From contig CANQQH010000017.1 of assembly GCA_947625955.1 (NCBI GenBank), positions 1 through 13,653 of the forward strand: a DNA stretch of 13,653 bases, in the 5' to 3' direction. Both the position numbers and the translations under genes were made by a program. Source of the stretch: an uncultured Clostridia bacterium (GTDB lineage: Bacteria; Bacillota; Clostridia; Christensenellales; UBA1242). This document shows positions 1 through 6,950 of this stretch, piece after piece. Within the stretch, counting starts at the first letter, position 1. Each line of letters begins with the position of its first letter. The notes under the pieces were generated by a model. The model had not been told where the DNA came from, made no database searches, and saw only the letters and a program-made list of their open reading frames with translations.

Positions 1-1
1 T

Positions 2-1249
2 AATAGCATGACTATGAATTCTGGCAAGATAGAGGGCAACACAACTGGCTGGGGTGCTGGAATATATGATGGCGGCGAGTTTAACATGAATGGTGGAACA
101 ATATCTGGAAACACAGCAAGCGAAACTGGTGGCGGTGTTTATGTTTGGGAAACGGCAACCATGAATTCTGGAAATGTTGAGCAAAATAAGGGAAAATATG
201 GTGGCGGTTACTATGTTGGCTCAGATGCAACATTCGATTTTATCAATGGAAAAATAACAAAAAATAGAGCAACAATGTCTGGCGGTGGTATTTATATTAA
301 TGGCGTTGTTAACATGAAAGGTGGCGAAATCTCTGGAAATACCGCAGGACTTTATGGCAGTGGGGTTTATATTTCTCCAACTGGCACGCTGAATTATGAG
401 GGTGGAACAATAAGCGATAATATTTATCTTGAAACAGAAACCTCCTCATTGGTTTTTAAGAAAGCACCAACAAGCTCAATAAAAATATCGCTGGGTTATG
501 GAATTCACAATGAGGGTTCGGTTACTCAATATCCTGTATTTGACAAAGGAACGAAGATAGCAAAACTTAGCGGAATAACAACGCTTGATCTTGAAAAAAT
601 CAGCGTTGTTAATGCAAGTTTAAGCGTGGGAACTGAACTTGGAATTCAAAAAATAAATAATGAATATTGGATTGTTATTCAAGAAATTGGTAGTCAAGAA
701 GGTGGCGGCGACCAAGGCGGCGGCGAAGGCGGCGGTGGAGAAGAAAGCGATTATGTTAATGTTGCTCTTTTGATATCGGCTAATAGTTCAAGTACAACGT
801 CATATTTGTCTATTCTTGATATCGACGCAAACGTGGGTCGTTCAGTTCCATATGAAGTGGTTTTAGCAATAAAAAAAGGATCAACAATATCTTCGTATGG
901 TCCAACTTATGTATATACTGGATCGCAATATGTACAAGCATATGAAATTCGAATAAATAATAAAGCTAAATATACTCTTTATGGTCTTAAGGGATATACT
1001 ATTACAGATGTACAAATGATATTGCCATTTGATAGAACTGGAACTGGTGCTATCAATGAAGATTGCAATGTTGGTATTACTGCAATCTTGGCAAAATCGA
1101 CAGCGCTTCCAAACGTAGGTGTGCCAGATGAAGAGCCTGATGGCAAACTGCCAAAAGTTGAGCGAGTCGCGTTATCTAGCCAAGAGCAAGCGGTGCTAGA
1201 CAATAAGAAATTCTTTTTGAAGCCTATGAAAGAAGATAAAGTGGCGTGA
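2..1249 (+). CDS. Secreted beta-helix repeat surface protein, 5' end outside window
   Basis: The reading frame is open through the left edge, so the N-terminus and any signal peptide are missing; the first in-window Met is at base 8. The visible N-terminal part (about 140 residues) holds five or six copies of a degenerate repeat of the type M-N-G-G-T-I-S-G-N followed by G-G-G-V-Y-V. This is the right-handed parallel beta-helix pattern common in adhesin-like proteins of gut Clostridia. A Gly-rich linker follows (about residues 230-247 from base 8), then a beta-rich C-terminal region of about 165 residues ending in DNKKFFLKPMK. That tail matches DNKRFYLYPIK at the end of the lipoprotein at 10645-12495, so the two are paralogs. 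No LPxTG sorting signal is present. A role in surface adhesion or glycan contact is inferred from the fold only. Confidence 0.85.
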   Translation, partial: NSMTMNSGKIEGNTTGWGAGIYDGGEFNMNGGTISGNTASETGGGVYVWETATMNSGNVEQNKGKYGGGYYVGSDATFDFINGKITKNRATMSGGGIYINGVVNMKGGEISGNTAGLYGSGVYISPTGTLNYEGGTISDNIYLETETSSLVFKKAPTSSIKISLGYGIHNEGSVTQYPVFDKGTKIAKLSGITTLDLEKISVVNASLSVGTELGIQKINNEYWIVIQEIGSQEGGGDQGGGEGGGGEESDYVNVALLISANSSSTTSYLSILDIDANVGRSVPYEVVLAIKKGSTISSYGPTYVYTGSQYVQAYEIRINNKAKYTLYGLKGYTITDVQMILPFDRTGTGAINEDCNVGITAILAKSTALPNVGVPDEEPDGKLPKVERVALSSQEQAVLDNKKFFLKPMKEDKVA

Positions 1250-1250
1250 T

Positions 1251-1278
1251 AAAAAAGGTGCAATTGCACCTTTTTTTT
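1251..1278. terminator. Bidirectional rho-independent terminator
   Basis: The perfect palindrome ggtgcaattgcacc (1257-1270) is flanked by six A on the left and eight T on the right. It begins one base after the stop of the surface protein gene, and the opposing gene ends at 1297. It can therefore end transcription from both sides. Confidence 0.9.
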
Positions 1279-1296
1279 GCATCATAATTTAATCGA

Positions 1297-1902
1297 TTAA
1301 TATTTTGATTTGTCGTCGATTTTTTTGCGCATCTTGTGTTTATAGAACATGCCATACTTTCGTCGTGCTTCGGCTTCGGAGGTCTCGTAGCGATAGATGT
1401 TGCGCCTGAGAGTGGTGTAGAAATCGTCTTCGTTGCGATATTTGTGTTCGAGTTTTTTGAGCCATTTGATGGTGTATTTCTGTGCGTCGCGCTCGACCTC
1501 TTGGTTATTATAGAGCAATTGATCTTCGCTGGCGCTAACATAGCCGGCAAAATTCTTCTTCCATAGTTTCGCTTTGAAATTATACCAGTGCAACTTCTTG
1601 TTGTTTATGAACTCATATTGCGTTGCGTGCCTACCCTCGTGGATGATGGTTTCAAGGGCGTGGAAACGATAGGCGGGGTCGAGGATGAGGTTCTCGTGAA
1701 CATAGAGCCTCTTTTCGCCGTTAACAACGCTGAACATACCAAAGTTCTGCCAGTCTGCGCGCTCGTGAACAACAACATCAATTGGGTCGCGATGCTGTTT
1801 TTTTGCCATTTTATTTTCGAGCGCTTGCAAAATTTTCATTCTTTTGACCGAACTATATTTGCTCCACTTTCGAAGTTTGAATTTGCTGAATATAAATAAC
1901 AT
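1297..1902 (-). CDS. Hypothetical protein with HEGRH (HExxH-type) metallopeptidase-like motif
   Basis: 201 residues, very basic. H88-E89-G90-R91-H92 sits in a hydrophobic helix-like context (ETIIHEGRHATQYE), the usual zinc-binding and catalytic arrangement of gluzincin metallopeptidases. A downstream acidic stretch NNQEVERDAQKY (residues 132-143) resembles the ExEAD helix that supplies the third zinc ligand in such folds, so E135 or E137 is a candidate ligand. There is no signal peptide or membrane segment, so it is probably cytoplasmic. The start is supported by AGGAAG eight bases upstream of the ATG on the minus strand; internal Met22 or Met32 are weaker alternatives. It is a single gene, divergent from the DNA glycosylase and convergent with the surface protein gene. 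I do not recognise the family; peptidase activity is inference. Confidence 0.75.
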   Translation of the reverse strand: MLFIFSKFKLRKWSKYSSVKRMKILQALENKMAKKQHRDPIDVVVHERADWQNFGMFSVVNGEKRLYVHENLILDPAYRFHALETIIHEGRHATQYEFINNKKLHWYNFKAKLWKKNFAGYVSASEDQLLYNNQEVERDAQKYTIKWLKKLEHKYRNEDDFYTTLRRNIYRYETSEAEARRKYGMFYKHKMRKKIDDKSKY

Positions 1903-1925
1903 ATTTTCTTCCTTTTACACTTTCA

Positions 1926-1954
1926 AGTTTATAATATTTTGAGTATTTTGTCTA
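1926..1954 (-). promoter_or_regulatory. Possible promoter of the HEGRH gene
   Basis: On the minus strand TAGACA (1954-1949), 17 bases, then TAAACT (1931-1926) lies in the divergent spacer. Both boxes are imperfect and other AT-rich hexamers overlap, so the exact site is uncertain. Confidence 0.3.
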
Positions 1955-1971
1955 TAAAAAATGAGCACGGC

Positions 1972-2000
1972 TTGAAATTTTGCGGCAATTGTTGTATCAT
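1972..2000 (+). promoter_or_regulatory. Sigma-70-type promoter of the DNA glycosylase gene
   Basis: TTGAAA (1972-1977), a 17-base spacer and TATCAT (1995-2000). The predicted transcription start is about 2006-2008, essentially at the GTG start codon (2008). Confidence 0.6.
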
Positions 2001-2007
2001 TTTGCTT

Positions 2008-2847
2008 GTGGAATATAAGATTGAGAAAAACAAAATAACCTTTTTGAAAAACGACGACTTTGACGCTAAGTCCATTTTGGAGTGCGGGCAGATGTTTCGC
2101 TACTATAAAATCGACGGCGGCTACGAGGTTATAACTGGCAAGCATTTGGCAAAAGTTATGGAAGATGGTGAAAAAGTTGAAATCATCACCAGTGAGCCTG
2201 AGGTCTTCGTTCGCTTTTTCGACCTTGACGAGGACTACTCGCGAATCAAAAAGGAGCTTTCAAAATACGAGTTCTTGCGCGGCGCTATTGAGCATGGGAA
2301 GGGCATACGCATTGCGCGTGGCGAGCCGGAAGAGGTGATTTTCTTCTTCGTTATTTCTCAGAATAACAATATCAAGCGAATCCAAAAAATCATTGAAAAG
2401 ATGAGTGAGATAGGCGAGCCAATCGACGAGAAACACAAGGCGTTCCCAAAGGCAAAGGTGCTTGCAAAAAAGCCAATGGAATATTTCAAGAGTCTTGGCG
2501 CGGGCTATCGCGATGTGTTCTTGTTTGAAACCGCAAAGGTGCTCGGCGAAACAGATCTCGAAAAGATAGCCGCTCTTCCAGACGATGAACTTTATAAGTG
2601 GCTGCTTTCAATAAAAGGGGTGGGACCAAAGGTTGCCTCGTGCATAATGCTGTTTGGCTTCCACCGAACGAGCTGTTTTCCAGTTGACACTTGGATTGAA
2701 AAAGTTTACAGGCAATATTTCTTCGTTGGCGAAAAGACCAGACCGCAGATTTCCCAGTATTTATCGAAGAAATTCGGTGCTATGTCTGGCATAGTACAGC
2801 AATATTTGTTCTATAACATCCGCCCTGAAAGCAAAGATAAACACTAA
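2008..2847 (+). CDS. ogg: 8-oxoguanine DNA glycosylase/AP lyase (OGG1 type)
   Basis: 279 residues from GTG 2008. It excises 8-oxoguanine from DNA and nicks the abasic site (base-excision repair). The N-terminal domain carries the family signature FDAKSILECGQMFRYY. The helix-hairpin-helix and GPD region reads IKGVGPKVASCIMLFGF...PVDTW, with catalytic Lys208 and Asp227 spaced 19 residues apart, as in human OGG1 (K249 and D268). The C-terminal FG...GIVQQYLFYNIR motif is also typical. An upstream in-frame TTG at 1939 exists but is not preceded by a ribosome binding site and precedes the -35 box. GTG 2008 fits the family N-terminus but also lacks an SD sequence, so translation may be leaderless. 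TTG 2002 is an alternative. Single gene with its own promoter. Confidence 0.88.
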   Translation: MEYKIEKNKITFLKNDDFDAKSILECGQMFRYYKIDGGYEVITGKHLAKVMEDGEKVEIITSEPEVFVRFFDLDEDYSRIKKELSKYEFLRGAIEHGKGIRIARGEPEEVIFFFVISQNNNIKRIQKIIEKMSEIGEPIDEKHKAFPKAKVLAKKPMEYFKSLGAGYRDVFLFETAKVLGETDLEKIAALPDDELYKWLLSIKGVGPKVASCIMLFGFHRTSCFPVDTWIEKVYRQYFFVGEKTRPQISQYLSKKFGAMSGIVQQYLFYNIRPESKDKH

Positions 2848-2862
2848 AATTCAAAACCCCTA

Positions 2863-2891
2863 TTGCGAAAAACTAGTAGTTGTGCTATAAT
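2863..2891 (+). promoter_or_regulatory. Promoter of the nfeD-floA operon
   Basis: TTGCGA (2863-2868), a 17-base spacer and a consensus TATAAT (2886-2891), located 24 bases before the nfeD start codon with GAGG at 2901-2904. The ppdK promoter has nearly the same boxes. Confidence 0.8.
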
Positions 2892-2914
2892 ATAGTCAGT
2901 GAGGTTAAGAACAA

Positions 2915-3442
2915 ATGATAAATGCTTTTATTAAGCTATTCGTTGAGGCAGACGCATTATTCTATATTTTGTTTGTTCTTGCCATGGCACTGCTTGTTGC
3001 TGAGGCTGTTGTGCCAAGTTTTGGGCTCCTCGGTTTGGGCGGCATACTGTCAACCTTTGGCTCGATTGTGGCAAGGTGCGTTGTTGGGGATAATACGTCA
3101 CTTGAAATCTTTCTCTTCGTGGTTTATATTCTAGCGTTCATTTTGCTCGCAATAATCATCACCAAAATCATCAACAAAGTGCGAATAAAAATAACACAAA
3201 AATCGCGCTATGCCGTTGTTGACGGGGTGAAAGTCCCGCTAACAAAAGAGGGGAATCTTGACTACTCCTTTCTCCTCGGCAAAGAGGGAGTCGTTGTTAG
3301 CGACCTTAAACCTCTTGGAAAAATCAAAATTGACGACCAAATCTTCGAGGCAACAACCTCGAAAGGCTATATCTACACCGGAACGGTCGTCAAAGTTGAC
3401 AAAATTATGGCGCAAAGAATTGTTGTGAAGAAAAAAGGCTAA
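2915..3442 (+). CDS. Short NfeD-family membrane protein (NfeD1b-like)
   Basis: 175 residues. NfeD proteins are genetic and physical partners of flotillins in bacterial membrane microdomains. Three hydrophobic segments (about residues 14-33, 39-57 and 62-86) are followed by a short linker and a C-terminal OB-fold domain (about 118-175: LLGKEGVVVSDLKPLGKIKIDD...GTVVKVDKIMAQRIVVKK), the standard NfeD layout. The ClpP-type serine protease domain of long NfeD1a proteins such as Bacillus YqeZ is absent, so it resembles YuaF in size and domain content. The stop overlaps the Shine-Dalgarno of floA, with only 14 bases between the genes, so the two are translated from one message. Confidence 0.88.
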   Translation: MINAFIKLFVEADALFYILFVLAMALLVAEAVVPSFGLLGLGGILSTFGSIVARCVVGDNTSLEIFLFVVYILAFILLAIIITKIINKVRIKITQKSRYAVVDGVKVPLTKEGNLDYSFLLGKEGVVVSDLKPLGKIKIDDQIFEATTSKGYIYTGTVVKVDKIMAQRIVVKKKG

Positions 3443-3456
3443 GGAGGAAAGATGCA

Positions 3457-4566
3457 ATGATAACAACTGGTATTTTGTGCGCAAAGATGTCGTGGGGCTG
3501 GATTTTGGGACTTACGCTTGGCGGAATCATTATTCTGGCGTTCGTTATAACTTTCCTTGCTCTTGTTCCGCTCAGGCTTTGGTTTCGTGCCATTGTCTCA
3601 AACGCGCACGTTGCAATGAGCAAACTCATTGGAATGAAAATGCGCAAAGTTGACGTTAACAAAATCGTTTTGACCTATATCACCGCCAGAAAAGCTGGGC
3701 TCACAATCACGCTTGAAGAACTTGAAACCCACTATATGGCAAACGGCGACATTGAAAGAGTTGTGAAGGCTCTTATCAGCGCACATTCAGCAAACATGGA
3801 CTTGTCTGTTCAAACGGCAAAGGCTATCGACCTTGCTGGGCGTGATGTTTATCAGGCTGTGCGCAACTCTGTTGTTCCAAAAATCATTGAAACTCCTGTT
3901 GTTTCAGCCATGGCAAAAGATGGTATTGAACTCAAAGTCAAAGTAAAGGTCACCGTTATTTCGAACATGCACATGCAGATCTTCGGTGCGGGCGAGGAAA
4001 CAATTATCGCGCGTGTTGGTGAAGGCGTTGTCACGACTATCGGCTCTGCTGCGAGCCACAAGATTGTGCTTGAAAACCCGGACCTCATCTCATCAACTGT
4101 TTTGAACAAGGGTCTTGACACCGGCACAGCATATGAGATTGTGTCAATAGATATTGCCGATATCGATGTTGGAAGAAACATCGGCGCCGAACTTGAAATC
4201 GCAAACGCCGAGGCAGACAAGCGTATCGCTCAGGCAAAGGCCGAGGAGAGAAAATGTATGGCTATCGCAACCGAGAACGAAATGAAGGCCAAAGTCCAAG
4301 AGATGCGAGCCATGGTTGTTCAGGCCGAAGCCGAAGTTCCAAAGGCGCTTGCAAAAGCCCTCAACAACGGCACAATGGGCGTTATGGATTACTACAACAT
4401 GAAAAACATCCAGGCAGACACTGCCATGCGTAAAGCCCTTTCAAATGAACACGATGACGACTCCTCTTCATCCTCAGTTTCCAGCTTTGGCGGATTCTCA
4501 GGCGGCTTAGGTGGCTTTGGCGGAGGGAGTGGGGGTGGTGGGACTCGTCCTCGCCCTAAATTATGA
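3457..4566 (+). CDS. floA: Flotillin-like protein FloA
   Basis: 369 residues. FloA is a membrane-anchored SPFH-like scaffold that organises functional membrane microdomains. One N-terminal hydrophobic segment (about 13-38) precedes the highly conserved body, including THYMANGDIERVVKALI, AIDLAGRDV, GAGEETIIARVGEGVVTTIG, VLENPDLIS, and the coiled-coil AEADKRIAQAKAEERK. NGTMGVMDYYNMKNIQADTAMR ends the family core. Bacillus FloA is about 331 residues; here an extra tail of about 40 residues (330-369) is Asp/Ser-rich, then almost pure Gly/Ser/Phe, then TRPRPKL. The start has AGGAGG (3442-3447) nine bases upstream. An ATG at 3452 opens only a two-codon frame. The stop codon touches the left end of a palindromic repeat at 4566. 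Confidence 0.95.
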   Translation: MITTGILCAKMSWGWILGLTLGGIIILAFVITFLALVPLRLWFRAIVSNAHVAMSKLIGMKMRKVDVNKIVLTYITARKAGLTITLEELETHYMANGDIERVVKALISAHSANMDLSVQTAKAIDLAGRDVYQAVRNSVVPKIIETPVVSAMAKDGIELKVKVKVTVISNMHMQIFGAGEETIIARVGEGVVTTIGSAASHKIVLENPDLISSTVLNKGLDTGTAYEIVSIDIADIDVGRNIGAELEIANAEADKRIAQAKAEERKCMAIATENEMKAKVQEMRAMVVQAEAEVPKALAKALNNGTMGVMDYYNMKNIQADTAMRKALSNEHDDDSSSSSVSSFGGFSGGLGGFGGGSGGGGTRPRPKL

Positions 4567-4696
4567 CTTGCGCCGAACTTCACCTTTCTAACTGTGTTAG
4601 CTGATAGGCGGCGCTACACACTCATTTATTAACTATAAAATCGTGCGTAGACGCCACCTATCGAGCCTTGTTATAAAGGCAAATTTCGGCGCAAGT
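4566..4696. repeat. Palindromic repeat, complete copy A (131 bp)
   Basis: The ends are a perfect 12-bp inverted repeat: acttgcgccgaa (4566-4577) and ttcggcgcaagt (4685-4696). Pairing continues imperfectly inward, e.g. ataggcggcg near 4604 against cgccacctat near 4660, to a loop near 4629. It is related to the copy at 9874-10004 and to fragments at 4711-4773 and 10029-10111. The left end coincides with the last base of the floA stop codon. Confidence 0.85.
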
Positions 4697-4710
4697 AGTT
4701 GTGGGAAAGA

Positions 4711-4773
4711 CCAATTTTGGCGCGTGGGGGACAGGCTGTGTTTACTGATAGGCGGCGCTACACACTCATTTAT
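4711..4773. repeat. Partial copies of the palindromic repeat (fragment B)
   Basis: ccaattttggcgcgtgg (4711-4727) is identical to the right end of copy C (10095-10111). Bases 4745-4773 are identical over 29 bp to 4601-4629 in the left arm of copy A, and similarity begins near 4731. The matching right arm is missing. This looks like a rearranged remnant of one or two further copies. Confidence 0.8.
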
Positions 4774-4785
4774 AAAACTAGGGGT

Positions 4786-4811
4786 CCCCGAAAAACGAGA
4801 GTTTTTTGGGG
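4786..4811. other. 11-bp hairpin with GAGA tetraloop
   Basis: ccccgaaaaac (4786-4796), loop gaga, gttttttgggg (4801-4811); all 11 positions pair, with one G-T wobble. The loop is of the GNRA class. It directly follows fragment B. Without a trailing T-run it is not a clear terminator. Confidence 0.6.
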
Positions 4812-4822
4812 AGAGGAGAAGG

Positions 4823-4876
4823 ATGGTCAATCGATGACGGCAAGATGTGAAACATCTTGTTGGCTTATAAGACCAT
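4823..4876. other. Two-part hairpin
   Basis: The inner stem is caagatgt/acatcttg (4841-4848 and 4852-4859) around a three-base loop. The outer stem is atggtc/gaccat (4823-4828 and 4871-4876), with an internal loop between. No gene is supported here. Confidence 0.5.
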
Positions 4877-4908
4877 TCTTCGACGAAAAGCAGCAGATTG
4901 GGGATTAT

Positions 4909-4990
4909 TTTAGAGCGCAAGCGGGTGAAAAAGGTTCTCGCGTTCGCTACTGCCGTGCGAAAGGTTCTTCTTCGCCCACTTGCGCCTAAA
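4909..4990. repeat. 82-bp inverted-repeat element E
   Basis: The arm at 4909-4929 and the reverse complement of 4971-4990 agree over about 20 positions with one bulge and two differences (core gcgcaag). The 41-base centre contains two copies of aaaggttct. Arm sequence acttgcgcc also occurs at the outer end of copy A, so this may be a distant relative. Confidence 0.6.
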
Positions 4991-5017
4991 AGAAACCCAA
5001 GGTGCGTTTGGAGGGGA

Positions 5018-5037
5018 GCGCTCCATAGGTGGAGCGC
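5018..5037 (+). other. Hairpin overlapping the translation start region of the Lys-rich gene
   Basis: gcgctcca and tggagcgc form a perfect 8-bp stem with loop tagg. It covers the alternative GTG start (5029) and the GGTGGAG that would serve ATG 5047, so it could hinder ribosome binding. Confidence 0.5.
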
Positions 5038-5046
5038 AACAAAAGA

Positions 5047-5817
5047 ATGGGAACGATTGAGATTATAATTTTATGTGCGGTTGGCGTTCTTTGCATTGGC
5101 GGGGTCTTTGCAATTTTTTTCTCGAAGAAAAAAAAGAAAAAAGCAAAGAAAGAAGAGGTGCCAGCGCCAAAGGTTGAACCTGTTTATAAGCAAACCCAAA
5201 AGCCAGAAGAGAAGAAGGAAGAGGCGCCAAAGGTTGTGATGCCAACGGAGTTCAAAATAATTCGCAAAAAGTCCGAAATCAAAATCAACAAAAAAGCAAT
5301 CAAAACGGACAGCAGAAATCCAAGTATCACGCGAGTTTTTGTTAATGGAAAAAATGTTGAAGAAGAGCAAAAGAAGAAAGATGCTGTGCCTGAAAATCAG
5401 GTCAAAAAGAAGAGTACTCTGTCTGACATAGCACGCACAAACATCGGGCGTTTCGGCACTCGCGAGCCGTATTTCTGTGATCGCCCAATAGTGCAAGAGG
5501 GTGCGCCAAATCGCTTGCCTATAATTGAAGACCGAACGAACTTTGCGTCGCATCTTCGCGAACAAGGCGAGGAATCGGCAATCGTTATTGGTGCAAAAGC
5601 GGTTGAAGAAAAGACTGCTAAGATTGAAAAAGCAATCAATTCGAGAAGCAATTCCATGCTTGAAAAAGTGAAAGACGGCATGCTCGTTGACATCGACCCA
5701 GACCCTCAAACATTTCTAAGTGAGCCAAGGGTTTTTGAAACGAAAAAGAAAATGCAAAGCATCGACGCGCAAACCCTGATTTTGGCAGACGCTGTTTCAA
5801 AGAGAAAAGGGAAATAA
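5047..5817 (+). CDS. Hypothetical Lys-rich single-pass membrane protein
   Basis: 256 residues from ATG 5047; a GTG at 5029 would add six. Residues 3-24 form one hydrophobic segment, followed at once by a run of Lys (27-35), so the N-terminus is probably the anchor with the rest in the cytoplasm. A low-complexity Lys/Glu/Pro stretch (about 33-65) leads into a more structured C-terminal part (about 125-250) with SDIARTNIGRFGTREPYFCDRP and DIDPDPQTFLSEPRVFE. I do not recognise the family and see no catalytic motif. Weak SD candidates lie 12 bases before either start. It follows the hairpin island, not a clear promoter. Its stop codon abuts the stop of the opposing yqfD with no gap. The layout suggests a membrane-tethered scaffold or envelope accessory, which is only inference. 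Confidence 0.8.
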   Translation: MGTIEIIILCAVGVLCIGGVFAIFFSKKKKKKAKKEEVPAPKVEPVYKQTQKPEEKKEEAPKVVMPTEFKIIRKKSEIKINKKAIKTDSRNPSITRVFVNGKNVEEEQKKKDAVPENQVKKKSTLSDIARTNIGRFGTREPYFCDRPIVQEGAPNRLPIIEDRTNFASHLREQGEESAIVIGAKAVEEKTAKIEKAINSRSNSMLEKVKDGMLVDIDPDPQTFLSEPRVFETKKKMQSIDAQTLILADAVSKRKGK

Positions 5818-6942
5818 CTAGATTTTCAAATACGCCTCAACATAGCAATCAACCCGCACGCGCGCTCCTTCGCGAAAGGTGGCAAAGGTGGTTGCTTTAT
5901 ATTCAGCATTGTGAGGCAAAAGTGCTCTTGTTTTCTCTTCAAGTTCCTTTTCAACCTGCGGTTTAGCGCTCTCAAAATCCACGAACACTTCGGTTGCTTC
6001 AAGTTCATAGAAGGTTGTGGACTTGGTTTTGAGCGGTAGAAAGAAGTTATAGAAAACATACTTGATGCTAACTTCTGTTTCATAAAGCGAATAGTTGCAA
6101 GTTGCCCCTTTCGAGAAATTCATACCAAACACGCTGAGTTCGTGCTTGGTTATTTTTTTATTTGTGCGCGTGTAGGTGAGCTGATTTTCACTATAAATGG
6201 TTGCTTCGTGAAAGAAAGTGCGAAGGGTGATGTTTGCTCGCGCCTGAACATTTTGCGCTTCAACGAGGGTTTGACCAGCGCAAACAACATCGCCAAGTTT
6301 GACTTTTGCTTTGCCTGAAATCGTTTCAATGCTGACGACAATGCCGTTCATTGGCGCAACGATATCGTCCGTTAAAAACGAGGCGGGCAACTTTGATTCG
6401 TTGATAACAACATTCGCTTTCACGCCAACAACTTGTAGGCTCGCGCCCGAGATTTGCTTAAATTCACGCATCAAAACGCGTTCAAGGTCGCGGCTTTTGG
6501 GAAGAGAATCTTTTCGACTGTGCACTTCAACACCGTTTAGTTTCAAAACTTCTTGGAGCCTTTCAAAGTTTTCGCCTCGAAAAATGCAATGGTCACCGTT
6601 TTGGCAGGTGTGACCTGCGCTATTGAATGAGATAACCTGCACTCTGTTTGTGATGTTGATGGTCGTGAGCAAAACGAGGATGCAACCAATGAACAGCCCT
6701 GAGCGCGCAAAGATAGTTCTTGCAACTTGCGTTATTCCTCTTGCTGACTGAACTTTGAATTTGTAGAGAGCAAAGATTTGCTCTTTTTTTAGCCGCTTAT
6801 ATTCTTTTTTGGGCAGGCAGAAGGAGAGTTCTTTTTGACTTTTTCGTGTGAGATTTGTTGCATTGTAGCCCTCAGTTTCAAAGAACGCAATGAGGTGATG
6901 CAAATTAACGCCGGTCGCCGTTATATTCAATATGTCTTTCAT
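5818..6942 (-). CDS. yqfD: Sporulation protein YqfD
   Basis: 374 residues from the ATG at 6942, with GAGG five bases upstream; a TTG at 6954 is a poorer choice. YqfD-family proteins (PF06898) are mother-cell membrane proteins conserved in spore formers, working with YqfC in the spore envelope; the molecular role is unsettled. Visible here: an N-terminal small domain, a membrane segment (about 79-99, ARSGLFIGCILVLLTTINI), an extracytoplasmic region, and the family hallmark DDIVAPMNGIVVSIETISGKAKVKLGDVVCAGQTLVEA (about 192-229), a biotinyl-like hammerhead fold. A CxxxxxC pair (HTCQNGDHC, about 111-119) is unusual. It lies 8 bases after yqfC, in one operon, opposite in strand to the surrounding core genes. 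Confidence 0.85.
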   Translation of the reverse strand: MKDILNITATGVNLHHLIAFFETEGYNATNLTRKSQKELSFCLPKKEYKRLKKEQIFALYKFKVQSARGITQVARTIFARSGLFIGCILVLLTTINITNRVQVISFNSAGHTCQNGDHCIFRGENFERLQEVLKLNGVEVHSRKDSLPKSRDLERVLMREFKQISGASLQVVGVKANVVINESKLPASFLTDDIVAPMNGIVVSIETISGKAKVKLGDVVCAGQTLVEAQNVQARANITLRTFFHEATIYSENQLTYTRTNKKITKHELSVFGMNFSKGATCNYSLYETEVSIKYVFYNFFLPLKTKSTTFYELEATEVFVDFESAKPQVEKELEEKTRALLPHNAEYKATTFATFREGARVRVDCYVEAYLKI

Positions 6943-6950
6943 CGCGCACC

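Noticed and set aside
1336..1899. Plus-strand frames opposite the HEGRH gene
   Set aside because: They lack SD sites, and the minus-strand frame is longer with a promoter, SD and recognisable motif.
4699..4989. 96-codon open frame inside the repeat island
   Set aside because: It runs through several palindromic repeats, has no convincing SD, and its product looks like translated repeat sequence.
5071..5709. 212-codon minus-strand frame opposite the Lys-rich gene
   Set aside because: It is the antisense shadow of Lys codons (giving Phe/Leu), with no start signal.
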